This document shows positions 9,319 to 18,557 of a stretch of DNA of 64,000 bases, piece by piece. The notes beneath the pieces are model-generated. The model was not told where the DNA came from. It saw only the letters and a program-made list of their open reading frames with translations, and did no database searches. This DNA comes from Pseudomonadota bacterium (GTDB taxonomy: Bacteria; Desulfobacterota; Desulfobulbia; Desulfobulbales; Desulfocapsaceae): positions 62,001 through 126,000 of the forward strand of contig JAHJKP010000012.1 of assembly GCA_018821985.1 (NCBI GenBank). Direction: 5' to 3'. Position 1 is the stretch's first letter; each line of letters opens with the position of its first letter. The position numbers and the translations under genes are program-made.

Positions 9319-9350
9319 GTTGTTTAGACTGTAGGTTGTTTAGACTTTAG
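9319..9350. repeat. Left tandem repeat bounding the four-helix-bundle gene
   Basis: Two adjacent 16-base units, GTTGTTTAGACTGTAG (9319-9334) and GTTGTTTAGACTTTAG (9335-9350), differ at one position. On the minus strand they encode the last residues and stop codon of the four-helix-bundle protein. The units recur in inverted orientation at the other end of the gene (9727-9757). Confidence 0.7.
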
Positions 9351-9710
9351 GTTATCAGAACTTCGAAAAGAACGAATCAATGCCCCCAACACTTTTTCAG
9401 CCTCTACAATTTTTAACTCATGACCGGCAAAACCATCTTCACTAACAAATCCTAAGCGTCTCGACAAATCAAACTGATAATGTAACTCCCGTAAAGAAGC
9501 AAAAGCAATGTCAAGAAAACGGACAAACTCTGCCTGACTTCGCCGCGCGCATCCCTCCACAATATTTGAAGGCACAGAAACCGCCGCTCTTCTCATCTGC
9601 GAAATCAATCCGTACAATTCGTCTTTAGGGAAATCTCTCGTTGCAGAATAGGTAAGAAGCACAACTTGATCTGCCAGTTCAAACGCTCTAAGCTTTCTGT
9701 GGTCTCGCAT
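9324..9710 (-). CDS. Four-helix-bundle protein (23S rRNA intervening-sequence type)
   Basis: A 128-residue helical protein of the S23/TIGR02436 family, recognised by FELADQVVLLTYSATRDFP near the start, SQMRRAAVSVPSNIVEGCAR in the middle, and EFVRFLDIAFASLRELHYQF. These proteins occur in intervening sequences of 23S rRNA genes and as scattered single genes; structures show pentameric four-helix bundles of unknown role. Here the gene interrupts the msh operon between mshE and mshG. Its 3' end, including the stop codon, is made of a short tandem repeat whose inverted partner covers the mshE stop, so gene plus repeats looks like a small inserted cassette. No catalytic motif is visible. Confidence 0.85.
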   Translation of the reverse strand: MRDHRKLRAFELADQVVLLTYSATRDFPKDELYGLISQMRRAAVSVPSNIVEGCARRSQAEFVRFLDIAFASLRELHYQFDLSRRLGFVSEDGFAGHELKIVEAEKVLGALIRSFRSSDNLKSKQPTV

Positions 9711-9726
9711 GTTTCTCCCTACTAAT

Positions 9727-9757
9727 AGTCTACAGACTAAGCACCTTCAGACTAAAC
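9727..9757. repeat. Right inverted copy of the cassette repeat
   Basis: Read on the minus strand this carries GTTTAGTCTGAAG and then GCTTAGTCTGTAG, imperfect copies of the left units (GTTTAGACTGTAG). The mshE stop codon is the TAG of the first GTTTAG. Together with 9319-9350 it forms imperfect inverted ends around the small gene. Confidence 0.6.
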
Positions 9758-11464
9758 AGAGAGCCGGTACGTCAAATCCACCACCCGGCTGATCTCATCC
9801 AGACTGGTAGTGCCATCCAGCACCCGGCGACAGGCATCATCGGCCAAAGGCCGGAAGCCCCCGGCCAGGGCCTTGTTCAACAGCTCACGGGTGCTGACCC
9901 GCCGGGCGATCAGATCTTCCAGCTCCGCATTGATTCGCAACAGCTCCATAACCGTAGTTCGGCCTTTATATCCCTGTTGCTCACACGCCTTACACCCCAC
10001 CGGCTGATAAAGGACAACCTCTTTCCCTTCCGCCGCATCGACCCCAAGCAACTTCAACTCCAGTTCCCCTGCATAATAGGCATATTTACACTCTGGGCAC
10101 AGGCGTCGGATCAAACGTTGGGCCACAATGCCGATGATATTTCCTGCCATGATATCCGGCAGCACCCCAATATCCAGAAGACGGGGAATAGAGCCAACCG
10201 CCGAGTTGGTATGCAAAGTGGAAAACACCTGATGCCCGGTCATGGCGGCACGAAAGGCCATCTCCGCTGTTTCATGATCACGGATCTCACCGACCAGAAT
10301 AACATCCGGGTCCTGCCGCATCATCGACCGGATGCCATCAGCAAACCCCATCTTAGCCGACTCATTAATTGAGGATTGACGGATCATAGCCATGGGATAC
10401 TCAACCGGATCCTCCATGGTCATGATATTCACCGCCTCGGTATTGACATGACTCAACACTGAATAGAGGGTGGTGGTCTTGCCGCTGCCGGTCGGACCAG
10501 TCACCAGGATAATACCTTCCGGCCGGGCCAGCATCAATTTGAGTTGGTCAAGATTTTCATCGGTCAGCCCCAGTTTATGCAAAGGGACAAGACCTTTCTG
10601 ACGATCAAGGATACGGAGAACAATATTCTCACCATGGAGCGTGGGTTGGGCCGCGACCCGGAAATCAATCTGGCGGCCGACAAGAGACAGAGAGATGCGG
10701 CCATCCTGGGGAGCGCGAGATTCAGCGATATTCATATTGCTGACCACCTTGAGACGCACTACCATAGCCGACCAGTAGCTTTTGTGCAGACTGCGAACCT
10801 GACGGAGCACGCCGTCAATCCGGTAGCGGATACGCAGGAAACCCGCCTCCGGTTCAAAGTGGATATCAGAGGCCCCCCGCGACACCGCATCCGCCAGCAG
10901 GGCATCAATGAGCCGCACCATGGGATGACTATACTCATCATTGCCCAGTTGCAGGCTCTGGTAGTCAATCTCACCCGTCTCAATCTCCTGAAGGATGCCG
11001 TCAATAGAGAGTTCAAAGCCATAAAACTGTTCAATGGCGCGCAGGATATCAGCCTCGCCACCAAGCACGGCAGTAATCTGTAATGTCCCGCCATGCAGGG
11101 CTCGGATCTGATCGATGGCCACGACATTGAAGGTATCCGCCATGGCAAGGACAAGCTGATTTTTACTTTTCTCAAGGGAAAGGGGTAAAATATTATGCCG
11201 GCGGGCCAACTCCTGGGGTACCATCCTCAGCGTCTCGGCATCAATAACCGTATTGGTCAGATCAACACTGCCTTGACCGATATTCTCACTCAAGGCATCG
11301 CGGATAATGGCATCGGTGACGAAACCCAGTTCGATCAACACCTTACCAAGTGGTTTATTCGTCTGTTTCTGCTCCAACAGGGCAATACGCAACTGATCCT
11401 CAGAGATAAATCCCTGGTCGACCAGCACCGCGCCCAGCGGTTTTTTCTTTCCTGGCATGGTCAT
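9752..11464 (-). CDS. mshE: Pilus extension ATPase MshE
   Basis: A 570-residue GspE/PilB-family ATPase. An N-terminal MshEN domain (about 8-61) precedes the N2 domain and the C-terminal RecA-like ATPase with Walker A GPTGSGKTTTLYS, the Asp box, Walker B LVGEIRDHETAEMA, and the His box GHQVFSTLHTN. Four Cys in two pairs (CPEC and CKAC) make the zinc-binding clip. The MshEN motif of Vibrio cholerae binds cyclic di-GMP through two 24-residue repeats that begin RLG. Here both repeats keep their length and 5-residue spacer but begin PLG (residues 9-11 and 38-40), and the last residue of the second is Asn, not Gln. The ATG overlaps the mshN TGA. Confidence 0.93.
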   Translation of the reverse strand: MTMPGKKKPLGAVLVDQGFISEDQLRIALLEQKQTNKPLGKVLIELGFVTDAIIRDALSENIGQGSVDLTNTVIDAETLRMVPQELARRHNILPLSLEKSKNQLVLAMADTFNVVAIDQIRALHGGTLQITAVLGGEADILRAIEQFYGFELSIDGILQEIETGEIDYQSLQLGNDEYSHPMVRLIDALLADAVSRGASDIHFEPEAGFLRIRYRIDGVLRQVRSLHKSYWSAMVVRLKVVSNMNIAESRAPQDGRISLSLVGRQIDFRVAAQPTLHGENIVLRILDRQKGLVPLHKLGLTDENLDQLKLMLARPEGIILVTGPTGSGKTTTLYSVLSHVNTEAVNIMTMEDPVEYPMAMIRQSSINESAKMGFADGIRSMMRQDPDVILVGEIRDHETAEMAFRAAMTGHQVFSTLHTNSAVGSIPRLLDIGVLPDIMAGNIIGIVAQRLIRRLCPECKYAYYAGELELKLLGVDAAEGKEVVLYQPVGCKACEQQGYKGRTTVMELLRINAELEDLIARRVSTRELLNKALAGGFRPLADDACRRVLDGTTSLDEISRVVDLTYRLSV

Positions 11465-13275
11465 GGCCTCTCTCCCTGTTCAAGGATCTTCAACCTGGCG
11501 CGCAGAAGATCCGGTTCAAAACCAGCCGACCGATCCACAGCACACTGCAAGGCTTCCCGGTAGAAGCTTGTGGCCGATTTTAATTGCCCCATATGTTCAA
11601 GGCTGACGGCCAGATTAAAAGGATAGTCAGGATGAACGCAGGGCTTGGATATTGCAGTACCGCTCGATCCAGTCGTAGCCCCGGAAGTACCCATGGGGTT
11701 CAAAGCGGCGTTCTTTGCCGCCTGCAAGGCATTAAAGTAGGCCTGCTGCGCCTCACTCCACCGCTGACCGGCAGCATAGACATTCCCCAGAGAAAAGAAA
11801 AGTGGAGCGATATTGGGGTGCCGCTCAAGAAGCAGTTTCAACTCACTTTCCTGCTGCACCAGATCGCCCATTGGCGCAATGGCCAGTAAACCGGCCCTGG
11901 CCAGGGGATCGCCGGGATCCTGATCCAGCACCCGCAGATAGAGATCCCGAGCCAGAGATTTCTCACTCCAATGCATGGCAATATCAGCCAGACCAAGCAA
12001 GGCAGCACGATGTTGCGGGTCGGCCTGCAAGACCTGCTGATATTCTTGTCTTGCCTGTTCGAAATCACCCTTCTGATAAGCGCCATATGCAGCGGCCAAC
12101 AACGGACTCACCTGGGGTTGCGCCGCACGATGGGTTATGACAATTGGCATAGAAGCAGGGCTTTCAGGTTCATTGACTGAATCTGACAACAACGGTGTCT
12201 CTGATTCACCTCTGCTGGGTGCAGACACTCCCTGATTCACCGGCAAAGATGGAGACGCTAAGGTGGCCACGGATGCAGACACAGATGTTGATACGGCACC
12301 CGGTAAAAGAGCTGCAGCAGGGGGAGGAGAGAGGTCTGGTGCACTCTGAGACGTAGAGATACCGGGGACACTCGGCAGATTTTGGGAGGTAGGCTCAACA
12401 TCCTTGCCAGCAGATTCAGTTTCAACTTTTCCAGCTCCAGCCCCGGAAGAAGACAAAGCAGGTGCCTCCCCTACTGCAGGTAGCGATTCTGGCCTCAGCT
12501 CTGATACGGCAGCATCTCCTAAACCCTGTTGAGAAATATTTGTCTTCTCCGCAACAACAGAAATGGCAGATGTCATCATGGTATGATAGGCAAAATACAA
12601 AAATCCAGCCATAGCGAAAAGCGCAACTCCACCCACAAACCCCACAATAAGCAAACGACGATTACGACTACGGCGCTGATACTCTTTTTTAGCGGTAAAG
12701 ACCGTGCGAGCAGTCCTCCTGGAAGACTCCGCCGAACTAATGGCAGGATAAATGGCCGCAACTTCGGGGACACCCCGCTCCGGCAAGATTTCAGGCCCAG
12801 ATTTTCCCACATCCTCAGATGACGATGCCGCACCATCTGTCACTGGGATTTCAACAGATAATCCAGGTTCACTAGCCATGCCGACTTCCCGTTCAGGAGT
12901 TCCATCCAGATCGGATGGAGCGCAGGCATCCACCACCATCATATCTGCCACCTCCCCATCAGCCGCCAGAACACTCTGCTGCCCACCGGCACCTGCTTCT
13001 GCCTGTTCAATCTTCCCGTCTGCACTCGGGCTTGCCTGACTTACCTGACGCTCTCCACCCTGATCATTCGCCACCGCGTCAACAGCAATGGCAACATTCA
13101 CCCCAGAGGGGCTACCTTGAGGGTGATCCTGCCGTTCCAGAGAAAGATGCAGCTCAGGCGATACCTGCTCCTCATTCTGACCTACCGGTGAATCACCAGA
13201 TGTAGCGACAGGGGCCCCTGCAGCCTGTTTTTTGGCCTGTTCCGCCTTTCGCAAGGCTTCCATCAATAGGCTCAT
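11461..13275 (-). CDS. mshN: MshN-like TPR pilus protein
   Basis: A 604-residue protein in three parts: a cytoplasmic acidic and Ser/Pro-rich N-terminal region beginning MSLLMEALRKAEQAKKQ, one membrane helix at about 207-228 (LLIVGFVGGVALFAMAGFLY), then a long low-complexity periplasmic linker and C-terminal TPR repeats (AAYGAYQKGDFEQARQEYQQ and following). The N-terminal MSLLxxALRKAE signature is shared by MshN and related general secretion proteins and probably contacts the ATPase. It sits 17 bases after mshL with GAGG five bases before its ATG, and ends in an ATGA overlap with mshE. The name rests on architecture and order. Confidence 0.75.
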   Translation of the reverse strand: MSLLMEALRKAEQAKKQAAGAPVATSGDSPVGQNEEQVSPELHLSLERQDHPQGSPSGVNVAIAVDAVANDQGGERQVSQASPSADGKIEQAEAGAGGQQSVLAADGEVADMMVVDACAPSDLDGTPEREVGMASEPGLSVEIPVTDGAASSSEDVGKSGPEILPERGVPEVAAIYPAISSAESSRRTARTVFTAKKEYQRRSRNRRLLIVGFVGGVALFAMAGFLYFAYHTMMTSAISVVAEKTNISQQGLGDAAVSELRPESLPAVGEAPALSSSGAGAGKVETESAGKDVEPTSQNLPSVPGISTSQSAPDLSPPPAAALLPGAVSTSVSASVATLASPSLPVNQGVSAPSRGESETPLLSDSVNEPESPASMPIVITHRAAQPQVSPLLAAAYGAYQKGDFEQARQEYQQVLQADPQHRAALLGLADIAMHWSEKSLARDLYLRVLDQDPGDPLARAGLLAIAPMGDLVQQESELKLLLERHPNIAPLFFSLGNVYAAGQRWSEAQQAYFNALQAAKNAALNPMGTSGATTGSSGTAISKPCVHPDYPFNLAVSLEHMGQLKSATSFYREALQCAVDRSAGFEPDLLRARLKILEQGERP

Positions 13276-13292
13276 CCGTGCCTCACTGTCAT

Positions 13293-14960
13293 TTAGGAGC
13301 CTGTCGGCCCGGCAAAGGGCAGAGAAGGGATGGGCTGTTGTGGGGATAAAAACTTCCTGAACTGCCGCAGGTCGCCTTCACCATTCACATCAGCCTGTTT
13401 AATCACCACCGGCCGCAAAAAGATAATCAACTCGGTTTTCGTTGCGGTATCATCCCGATAGCTGAAGAGACTCCCGAACCAGGGAATCCTGGAAAGACCT
13501 GGAATCCCGTCAGTTTTTTTGTCCAACGTATCCTGCATCAGCCCACCAAGCACCCCGATCTGGCCACTCGCCACCTTTAAAATCGACTCCACTTCCCGAA
13601 CCTGCACCTCCGGCACCAGACTGATCACATCAGCTTCGGCCAAAGCAGGGCTTGGATCCTCAACATAGCCAATAATCCGGGAGATGGTTGGCCGCACGTT
13701 GAGAGTTACCTGTTCCCCTTCACTGACCTGCGGGGTCACCGCCATCACAAACCCGACCGGCACACTGTGAACGGTGCTGGTATAGGTGATCAATCTGGGG
13801 CTGGTATCAGTGGCCGCTTCAATATCGACCTCTATGGTGAAATAGACCTTATTGTCCACCACCTTGAGCATGGCCGTCTGATTATTCAAGGCCATCACCT
13901 TGGGGCTGGACAAGACCTTGAGATCACCAAACTGTTCCAGCAACTTGATGGTTCCCGTCAGGGCATCTGGATCAGCACTTTTATCGATGGTAAGCGTCGT
14001 CACTGGCGGAGCTGCCATATTGACTCCCAGAAGACTCTGGACAAAGCCAAACCGCCCCCCGTCTCGAGCAAGAGAACTCCAATCCACCCCGGCCTGATAC
14101 CGATCGTTCAGCTTCACCTCAACCACGGTGGCCTCAATCAATACTTGTTGCAGGGAACGGGTCATCACCAGATCAATAAATCGCTGGATTTCCTCGTGCT
14201 GGCGGGTTGTGGCCCGGACTGTGATCAGTCCACTTTCAGGATTACTGATGATAGAGCTGGACGTGCCTCCTGCTGCAGCCTCGGCACCGCCTGCTGCTCC
14301 TCCATCTTCACCAAGAATGGCATGCAGATTGGCCACCAGAGTAGCCCAGAACATATTATTAGATTCCTGACTGAGAACCGTTGTTGAGTTATTGCTGCCG
14401 GCAGCCCCCCCTCCACCACCGCTATCCCCCACTGCTGCAGAACCGGTGGTGGAGATAGAGGTGGCGACGCTCACCTCTCCTTTCGACTTCCGGGCTATAT
14501 TGACATAATCGATACGATAGGTGCGCAGGATTGGTTTGTCCGGCTCGACAATGAGATTAGGGCGATCCAGATTCCAGCGGATATCCACCTGTCTGGCAAT
14601 CCTGGTCAGGATCTGTGGCAGAGTCTGATCAATAGCATTCAGGGTAACATTGCCGGTAATCTCCGGATGGACATCAATATTAAGGGAGGCATCGCGGGCT
14701 ATGGCAAAGAGCAGTTCCCGCACCGGAACATTCTGAACAACTACGGAATAGAGTTCAACCTTCGCCTCAGGTGCAGGAGGAAGAACGAGGGAAGGAGTGC
14801 GAACCACTTCCGGTATGGACGGCACTGCCTGAGCATCAGAAGCCGCAAGATGCCGACCATCGACAGGACGCTCAGGCAGGTTGGCACTACAACCCACGAC
14901 AAGGGCCATCAGGACGACTAAAAGAAAACAGTTAAGATAGAGTGCTCTTCGCATGACCAT
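13293..14960 (-). CDS. mshL: MSHA-type secretin MshL
   Basis: A 555-residue outer-membrane secretin that should form the pore for the pilus. A lipoprotein signal ends in ALVVGC (lipid-anchored Cys at about residue 24). A secretin N0/STN domain follows (ARDASLNIDVHPEITGNVTL), then a variable part with Gly-rich insertions (GDSGGGGGAAGSN and GGAAGGAEAAAGG), an N1 domain and the secretin core (TISRIIGYVEDPSPA; VLGGLMQDTLDKKTDGIPGL; ELIIFLRPVVI). GGAG six bases before the first ATG supports the start. The Gly-rich loops lie where secretins usually carry an N1-N3 linker and may be flexible. Confidence 0.92.
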   Translation of the reverse strand: MVMRRALYLNCFLLVVLMALVVGCSANLPERPVDGRHLAASDAQAVPSIPEVVRTPSLVLPPAPEAKVELYSVVVQNVPVRELLFAIARDASLNIDVHPEITGNVTLNAIDQTLPQILTRIARQVDIRWNLDRPNLIVEPDKPILRTYRIDYVNIARKSKGEVSVATSISTTGSAAVGDSGGGGGAAGSNNSTTVLSQESNNMFWATLVANLHAILGEDGGAAGGAEAAAGGTSSSIISNPESGLITVRATTRQHEEIQRFIDLVMTRSLQQVLIEATVVEVKLNDRYQAGVDWSSLARDGGRFGFVQSLLGVNMAAPPVTTLTIDKSADPDALTGTIKLLEQFGDLKVLSSPKVMALNNQTAMLKVVDNKVYFTIEVDIEAATDTSPRLITYTSTVHSVPVGFVMAVTPQVSEGEQVTLNVRPTISRIIGYVEDPSPALAEADVISLVPEVQVREVESILKVASGQIGVLGGLMQDTLDKKTDGIPGLSRIPWFGSLFSYRDDTATKTELIIFLRPVVIKQADVNGEGDLRQFRKFLSPQQPIPSLPFAGPTGS

Positions 14961-15048
14961 TTATTTCTCCAACTTTCTCCGAGTAAAGGAAGATATGTAG
15001 CAAGACAAAATATTCTATTTCGCACTCTCGCCGCAAGCGACTCAAGGT

Positions 15049-16698
15049 TCAACCCTTAACGCCATCAATATTACCGGCACGCCACGCTTTATCAAAACGC
15101 CGGACAAAAGGTTGAAATCGGCGCAACTCTGGAGGCAAGGCCTCAATGGCCTTGCGGGCAGGAATAAGCTCCGGGAAATCGTCATACACAATCACCCACA
15201 TATGACGTTCCTCTCGCGAATCCTGACAGACATAGATCCGATCCAGCAAAGAGACTGGCCGGACTTTTTGCAAAAACCTTTCAACCTCCACATCAACCTC
15301 ACTATTCATTGCAACTGCCATCAACTGAATTGTATAGTTCTTCGCCTCTCCTTGTTCCATCCACTGACTACAGGCCTGACGGCGCTGTTCCATCAAAGTT
15401 CCGGCAGATTTGTCAACAGCACCCTGAGACAGTTCAGGAGTTAATGTTTCGGTTGCTTGAGCATCCACCACAAGAGATGATATGTTGATCGTTTCCGGTG
15501 ACAAAAAGTCAGGAAATACGGCAAAGGTAGGAATTGCTGAAGCAGTGAAGGCTGATCTGTTGCCAATTTCAACTTCTGCGGGAAGAGCAGAAAGGTCAGC
15601 TTCCTGCTCCTTAAGCTCGGCTGGGACCCCTGAAGCCACTCCCTCCTCCTCGATCCCCTTTCCAGGACGGGCCTCATTTCCAGCCAGGGCCGATTCAGTC
15701 TGCCCCCCCATCTCAACAGGAGCCGACAATAGTGGATTTCCCGTCCAAAAGACTGAAAATCCCTTTGTTGAGGAGAATTGGTTCCATCCAAAAATAAGCG
15801 TTAGCACAACAAGCAGAGAAATCAAGCCAAGAGCCGTAACCCAGGCCGAACGGAAGAATGGTAGGTGAAACTCACTATCACGAATCGCGGCCCGCACATG
15901 ACGGGCATGAACCATTGCCCGCGTGGAGCCTGAGATGCTCCTGACAGCAGAATCAGCATAGGCAGCGAGCATGGCCTTGTCTGCCAGGATATTGATCCTG
16001 CGGATAAGGCCACAGGACACCCTGGAGATCAACCGTTCCGCACCTGCACTGAAGACTCCCGACTTACCACAGCCAGCGGCCTGGAGTCGAAAACGCATAT
16101 ACTCACTGGTCTCTGCTGTGGTCAAGGGTCCTAAATGAAAACTGTGGGTGATCCGCTCCTTTAACTGACGGATATCACGTTTCCGCAGATTTTTTTCTAG
16201 TTCCGGCTGTCCAAAGAGCACAATCTGCAACAGCTTATGTCGATGGGTCTCCAGATTACTAAGTAAGCGAATCTCTTCAAGAGTATCCAAGGCCATTCCT
16301 TGGGCCTCTTCGATAAAAACAACCACACTCTGATTGGCAGCATGCTGGCCCAGAAGATAGAGCTGTAACTGCTGCATCACCACCAGACGTTCGGTCTCAG
16401 AGTTTACTGGAAGTTTCAGCTCAAAGGCAATAGCGTAGAGAATATCACGGGGTGACAATTTCGGATTGGCCAGATAAACGATCTCCACCGATTCCGGCAG
16501 ACGCTCTTCCAGAATACGGCAGAGCATTGTCTTACCGCTGCCCACCTCACCCACCACCTTAACTATGCCCTCACCAGTGGTAATGGCATAGATCAACGCA
16601 TCCAGTATCTCACCACGCCCACCGCCGGGACAAAAAAGAGTCGGATCAGGAGTAATCCGAAAGGGATGGCGTTTCAGGTCAAAGTAGTCAAGATACAT
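15049..16698 (-). CDS. mshM: MshM-like AAA ATPase with C-terminal SPOR-like domain
   Basis: A 549-residue protein of the ExeA/MshM group. MYLDYFDLKRHPFRITPDP opens the AAA domain, Walker A is GEVGSGKT (50-57), and Walker B is VVVFIEEAQ. A membrane helix lies at about 285-305 (ALGLISLLVVLTLIFGW), followed by a long linker and a C-terminal domain of about 80 residues (YTIQLMAVAMNSEVDVEV, then VIVYDDFPELIPARKAI) resembling SPOR domains that bind denuded peptidoglycan. That AAA-TM-SPOR order matches DamX/ExeA-type proteins and suggests a role in passing or fixing the secretin through the cell wall. It is the first gene of the minus-strand operon. The SPOR assignment is by pattern only. Confidence 0.8.
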   Translation of the reverse strand: MYLDYFDLKRHPFRITPDPTLFCPGGGRGEILDALIYAITTGEGIVKVVGEVGSGKTMLCRILEERLPESVEIVYLANPKLSPRDILYAIAFELKLPVNSETERLVVMQQLQLYLLGQHAANQSVVVFIEEAQGMALDTLEEIRLLSNLETHRHKLLQIVLFGQPELEKNLRKRDIRQLKERITHSFHLGPLTTAETSEYMRFRLQAAGCGKSGVFSAGAERLISRVSCGLIRRINILADKAMLAAYADSAVRSISGSTRAMVHARHVRAAIRDSEFHLPFFRSAWVTALGLISLLVVLTLIFGWNQFSSTKGFSVFWTGNPLLSAPVEMGGQTESALAGNEARPGKGIEEEGVASGVPAELKEQEADLSALPAEVEIGNRSAFTASAIPTFAVFPDFLSPETINISSLVVDAQATETLTPELSQGAVDKSAGTLMEQRRQACSQWMEQGEAKNYTIQLMAVAMNSEVDVEVERFLQKVRPVSLLDRIYVCQDSREERHMWVIVYDDFPELIPARKAIEALPPELRRFQPFVRRFDKAWRAGNIDGVKG

Positions 16699-17279
16699 GC
16701 AAACCCTTTACGGTCTTAACGGAAATTTGTGCCACTTCTCTCCGCACCAACCGGTACAGGACATTTTACACCTGATTTTTTCCATGACACGTCACAAGAA
16801 GGGGAAAAATACGAACAAGCAACAACAAGGCAAAAGCAAGAATAGAGCAAGAAACCATACAAGAGTATCGACCAAGCAACCAAAACCGTTAAAATTTAAA
16901 ATCGGAATGGTAAGGTTTCATTTTCTAATTTTCATGATCGGGAAAATCTAACCCCCCATATCAAAACAACAAAGAGTATCAATGATATTATCAATTTTGT
17001 CAAGAAAGACAATATCTTTTCCGTTCGGTTAAGCCTCTTGTATAACTAATCAGAAACGTATGCACAAAAACATCCGGACTGAAGACTGATGATTTCAAAA
17101 AAAGTTGATTTATCCTCGTTCCGACACTATAAAAGATTTAGTATACTCTTCAAAAAGACACTATCCCAACCGCTGCAAAAAGCTCCACACAGCCCCAACC
17201 AAATGACAGACGAGCAGACAGTGACCAGACAACAGGACAAGAAAAGTGTAACCCTGACCGAGATGGCGGTGGTGTAAAT
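16699..17279. other. Divergent intergenic region between the two pilus operons
   Basis: About 580 bases, AT-rich from 16850 to 17060. It must carry promoters for mshM (minus) and the minor pilin genes (plus). A TGGCAC on the minus strand at 16729-16734 suggests the -24 box of a sigma-54 promoter, but the -12 GC is absent. The open frame 17089-17277 ends in VTLTEMAVV and a stop, which resembles the cleavage site and first residues of a prepilin; it may be a prepilin remnant. Confidence 0.4.
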
Positions 17280-18557
17280 TTGAAATACCCAGCAATAAAT
17301 TTCAACAATAAAATTTTCAAAAGGCTGCAATCTCAAGAAGGTGCGGCGTTGCTGATTATGTTTTTAACATTATTCATGGTCAGCGCAGCGGTATTACTTA
17401 AGGGATTGGGAAGTAGAAACCCCATCCTGAAGCAACATGCCTCTACCACCAAAGCACTGGCAATGGCTAAAGAGCTGGTAATCGCCCATGCCGTTACCAA
17501 CACCCTAACACCAGGTGGCCTGACGTTTCCAGACCGCAACAGTGACAATAATTATGACGGCAACGGTGACTGCGTCTCGTCCGGCTTCAACGAAACGCTG
17601 CATCTCCTCGGGAAATGGCCTTATCTAGACGAGCAAGGCTGCGGTGTTGCAGTGCCTGCCTTTGATAAACCACTACAAGACGGAAGCGGCGAAACCCTCT
17701 GGTACGCCGTTTCGCGTCACCTGGTAAAAGTAAATAGCTCTTATCCAGTGCTCAATTCGGAAATTTTGAACCAAAACAATGGCTGGCTGACAGTGGTCAA
17801 CGGACAGGGTACAGTGTTAACCAACCGAGCGGCAGTGGTGATCATGGCCCCTGGAGGCGTGATCCAGACCCAGGATCGCGCAGGGGCAGCTCCCGCTGCT
17901 ACCCAATTTTTAGAGGGAATCACCATTAATGGAACGACCTTCACCAATTATGCCTTCGAAACCGGGGATACCGGTTTTGTGGCACGACCAGCCGACGACA
18001 CGACAAACGACCAACTTATCTATATCACCATAGATGAACTGATGACTGCGGTGGAACAACGGGTAACTGGGGAGTTCAAAAAACTAATAAATGATTATCA
18101 TACCGCTTGCGGAAAATACCCCTGGCCGCGGCCTTACTCCGACCCCCGGACTGCATCAGATTTTAATAGTGTAATCGGCACAATGGAAGGTTTACTACCA
18201 ACAGGAACTGCCTCACCCAGCAACTGGGGGGACGTCGGCATCACCGTCCCGACATGGTTGCTGCTCAACTACTGGCACCACCTCTGCTATTACGCCTTAG
18301 CATCTACTACCGTCCAAGATGGCGGCACGTGTACACCTGGCCTCGACTGTCTAACCGTCGACGGGCTAGATCTACCCAATGACGACAAAAAAGCGCTCGT
18401 CATTCTGGCTGGCAAAGAATTGAGCGGCCAAACCCGTAACACCTTTACCGGACTGACTGATTATTTCGAGGGCCAGAATGCCAGTTCCGGCGACAACACT
18501 TTTGAGACTAAAGCAGCTGACTCAACTTTCAATGACCGATTGGAGGTAGTACAATAA
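17280..18557 (+). CDS. Minor pilin-like protein (PilX/MshP type)
   Basis: A 425-residue protein with a short N-terminal tail, the hydrophobic helix EGAALLIMFLTLFMVSAAVL (about 20-39), and a long polar domain rich in Asn, Thr and Asp. It lacks the canonical Gly/Phe prepilin site; the EGAALLI start of the helix is the pattern of PilX and MshP, minor pilins that prime or tip the fibre. Six or more Cys, several spaced in loops (GNGDCVSSG, DEQGCGV, CTPGLDC), suggest disulfides. The start appears to be TTG: no ATG lies upstream in frame, and the first ATG (within LLIM) falls inside the membrane helix. The following prepilin gene overlaps its stop codon. The specific role is not certain. Confidence 0.7.
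   Translation: MKYPAINFNNKIFKRLQSQEGAALLIMFLTLFMVSAAVLLKGLGSRNPILKQHASTTKALAMAKELVIAHAVTNTLTPGGLTFPDRNSDNNYDGNGDCVSSGFNETLHLLGKWPYLDEQGCGVAVPAFDKPLQDGSGETLWYAVSRHLVKVNSSYPVLNSEILNQNNGWLTVVNGQGTVLTNRAAVVIMAPGGVIQTQDRAGAAPAATQFLEGITINGTTFTNYAFETGDTGFVARPADDTTNDQLIYITIDELMTAVEQRVTGEFKKLINDYHTACGKYPWPRPYSDPRTASDFNSVIGTMEGLLPTGTASPSNWGDVGITVPTWLLLNYWHHLCYYALASTTVQDGGTCTPGLDCLTVDGLDLPNDDKKALVILAGKELSGQTRNTFTGLTDYFEGQNASSGDNTFETKAADSTFNDRLEVVQ

Noticed and set aside
16729-16734. TGGCAC upstream of mshM as the -24 element of a sigma-54 promoter
   Set aside because: The -12 GC is missing at the required spacing (CG instead), and the site is only about 30 bases from the start codon.
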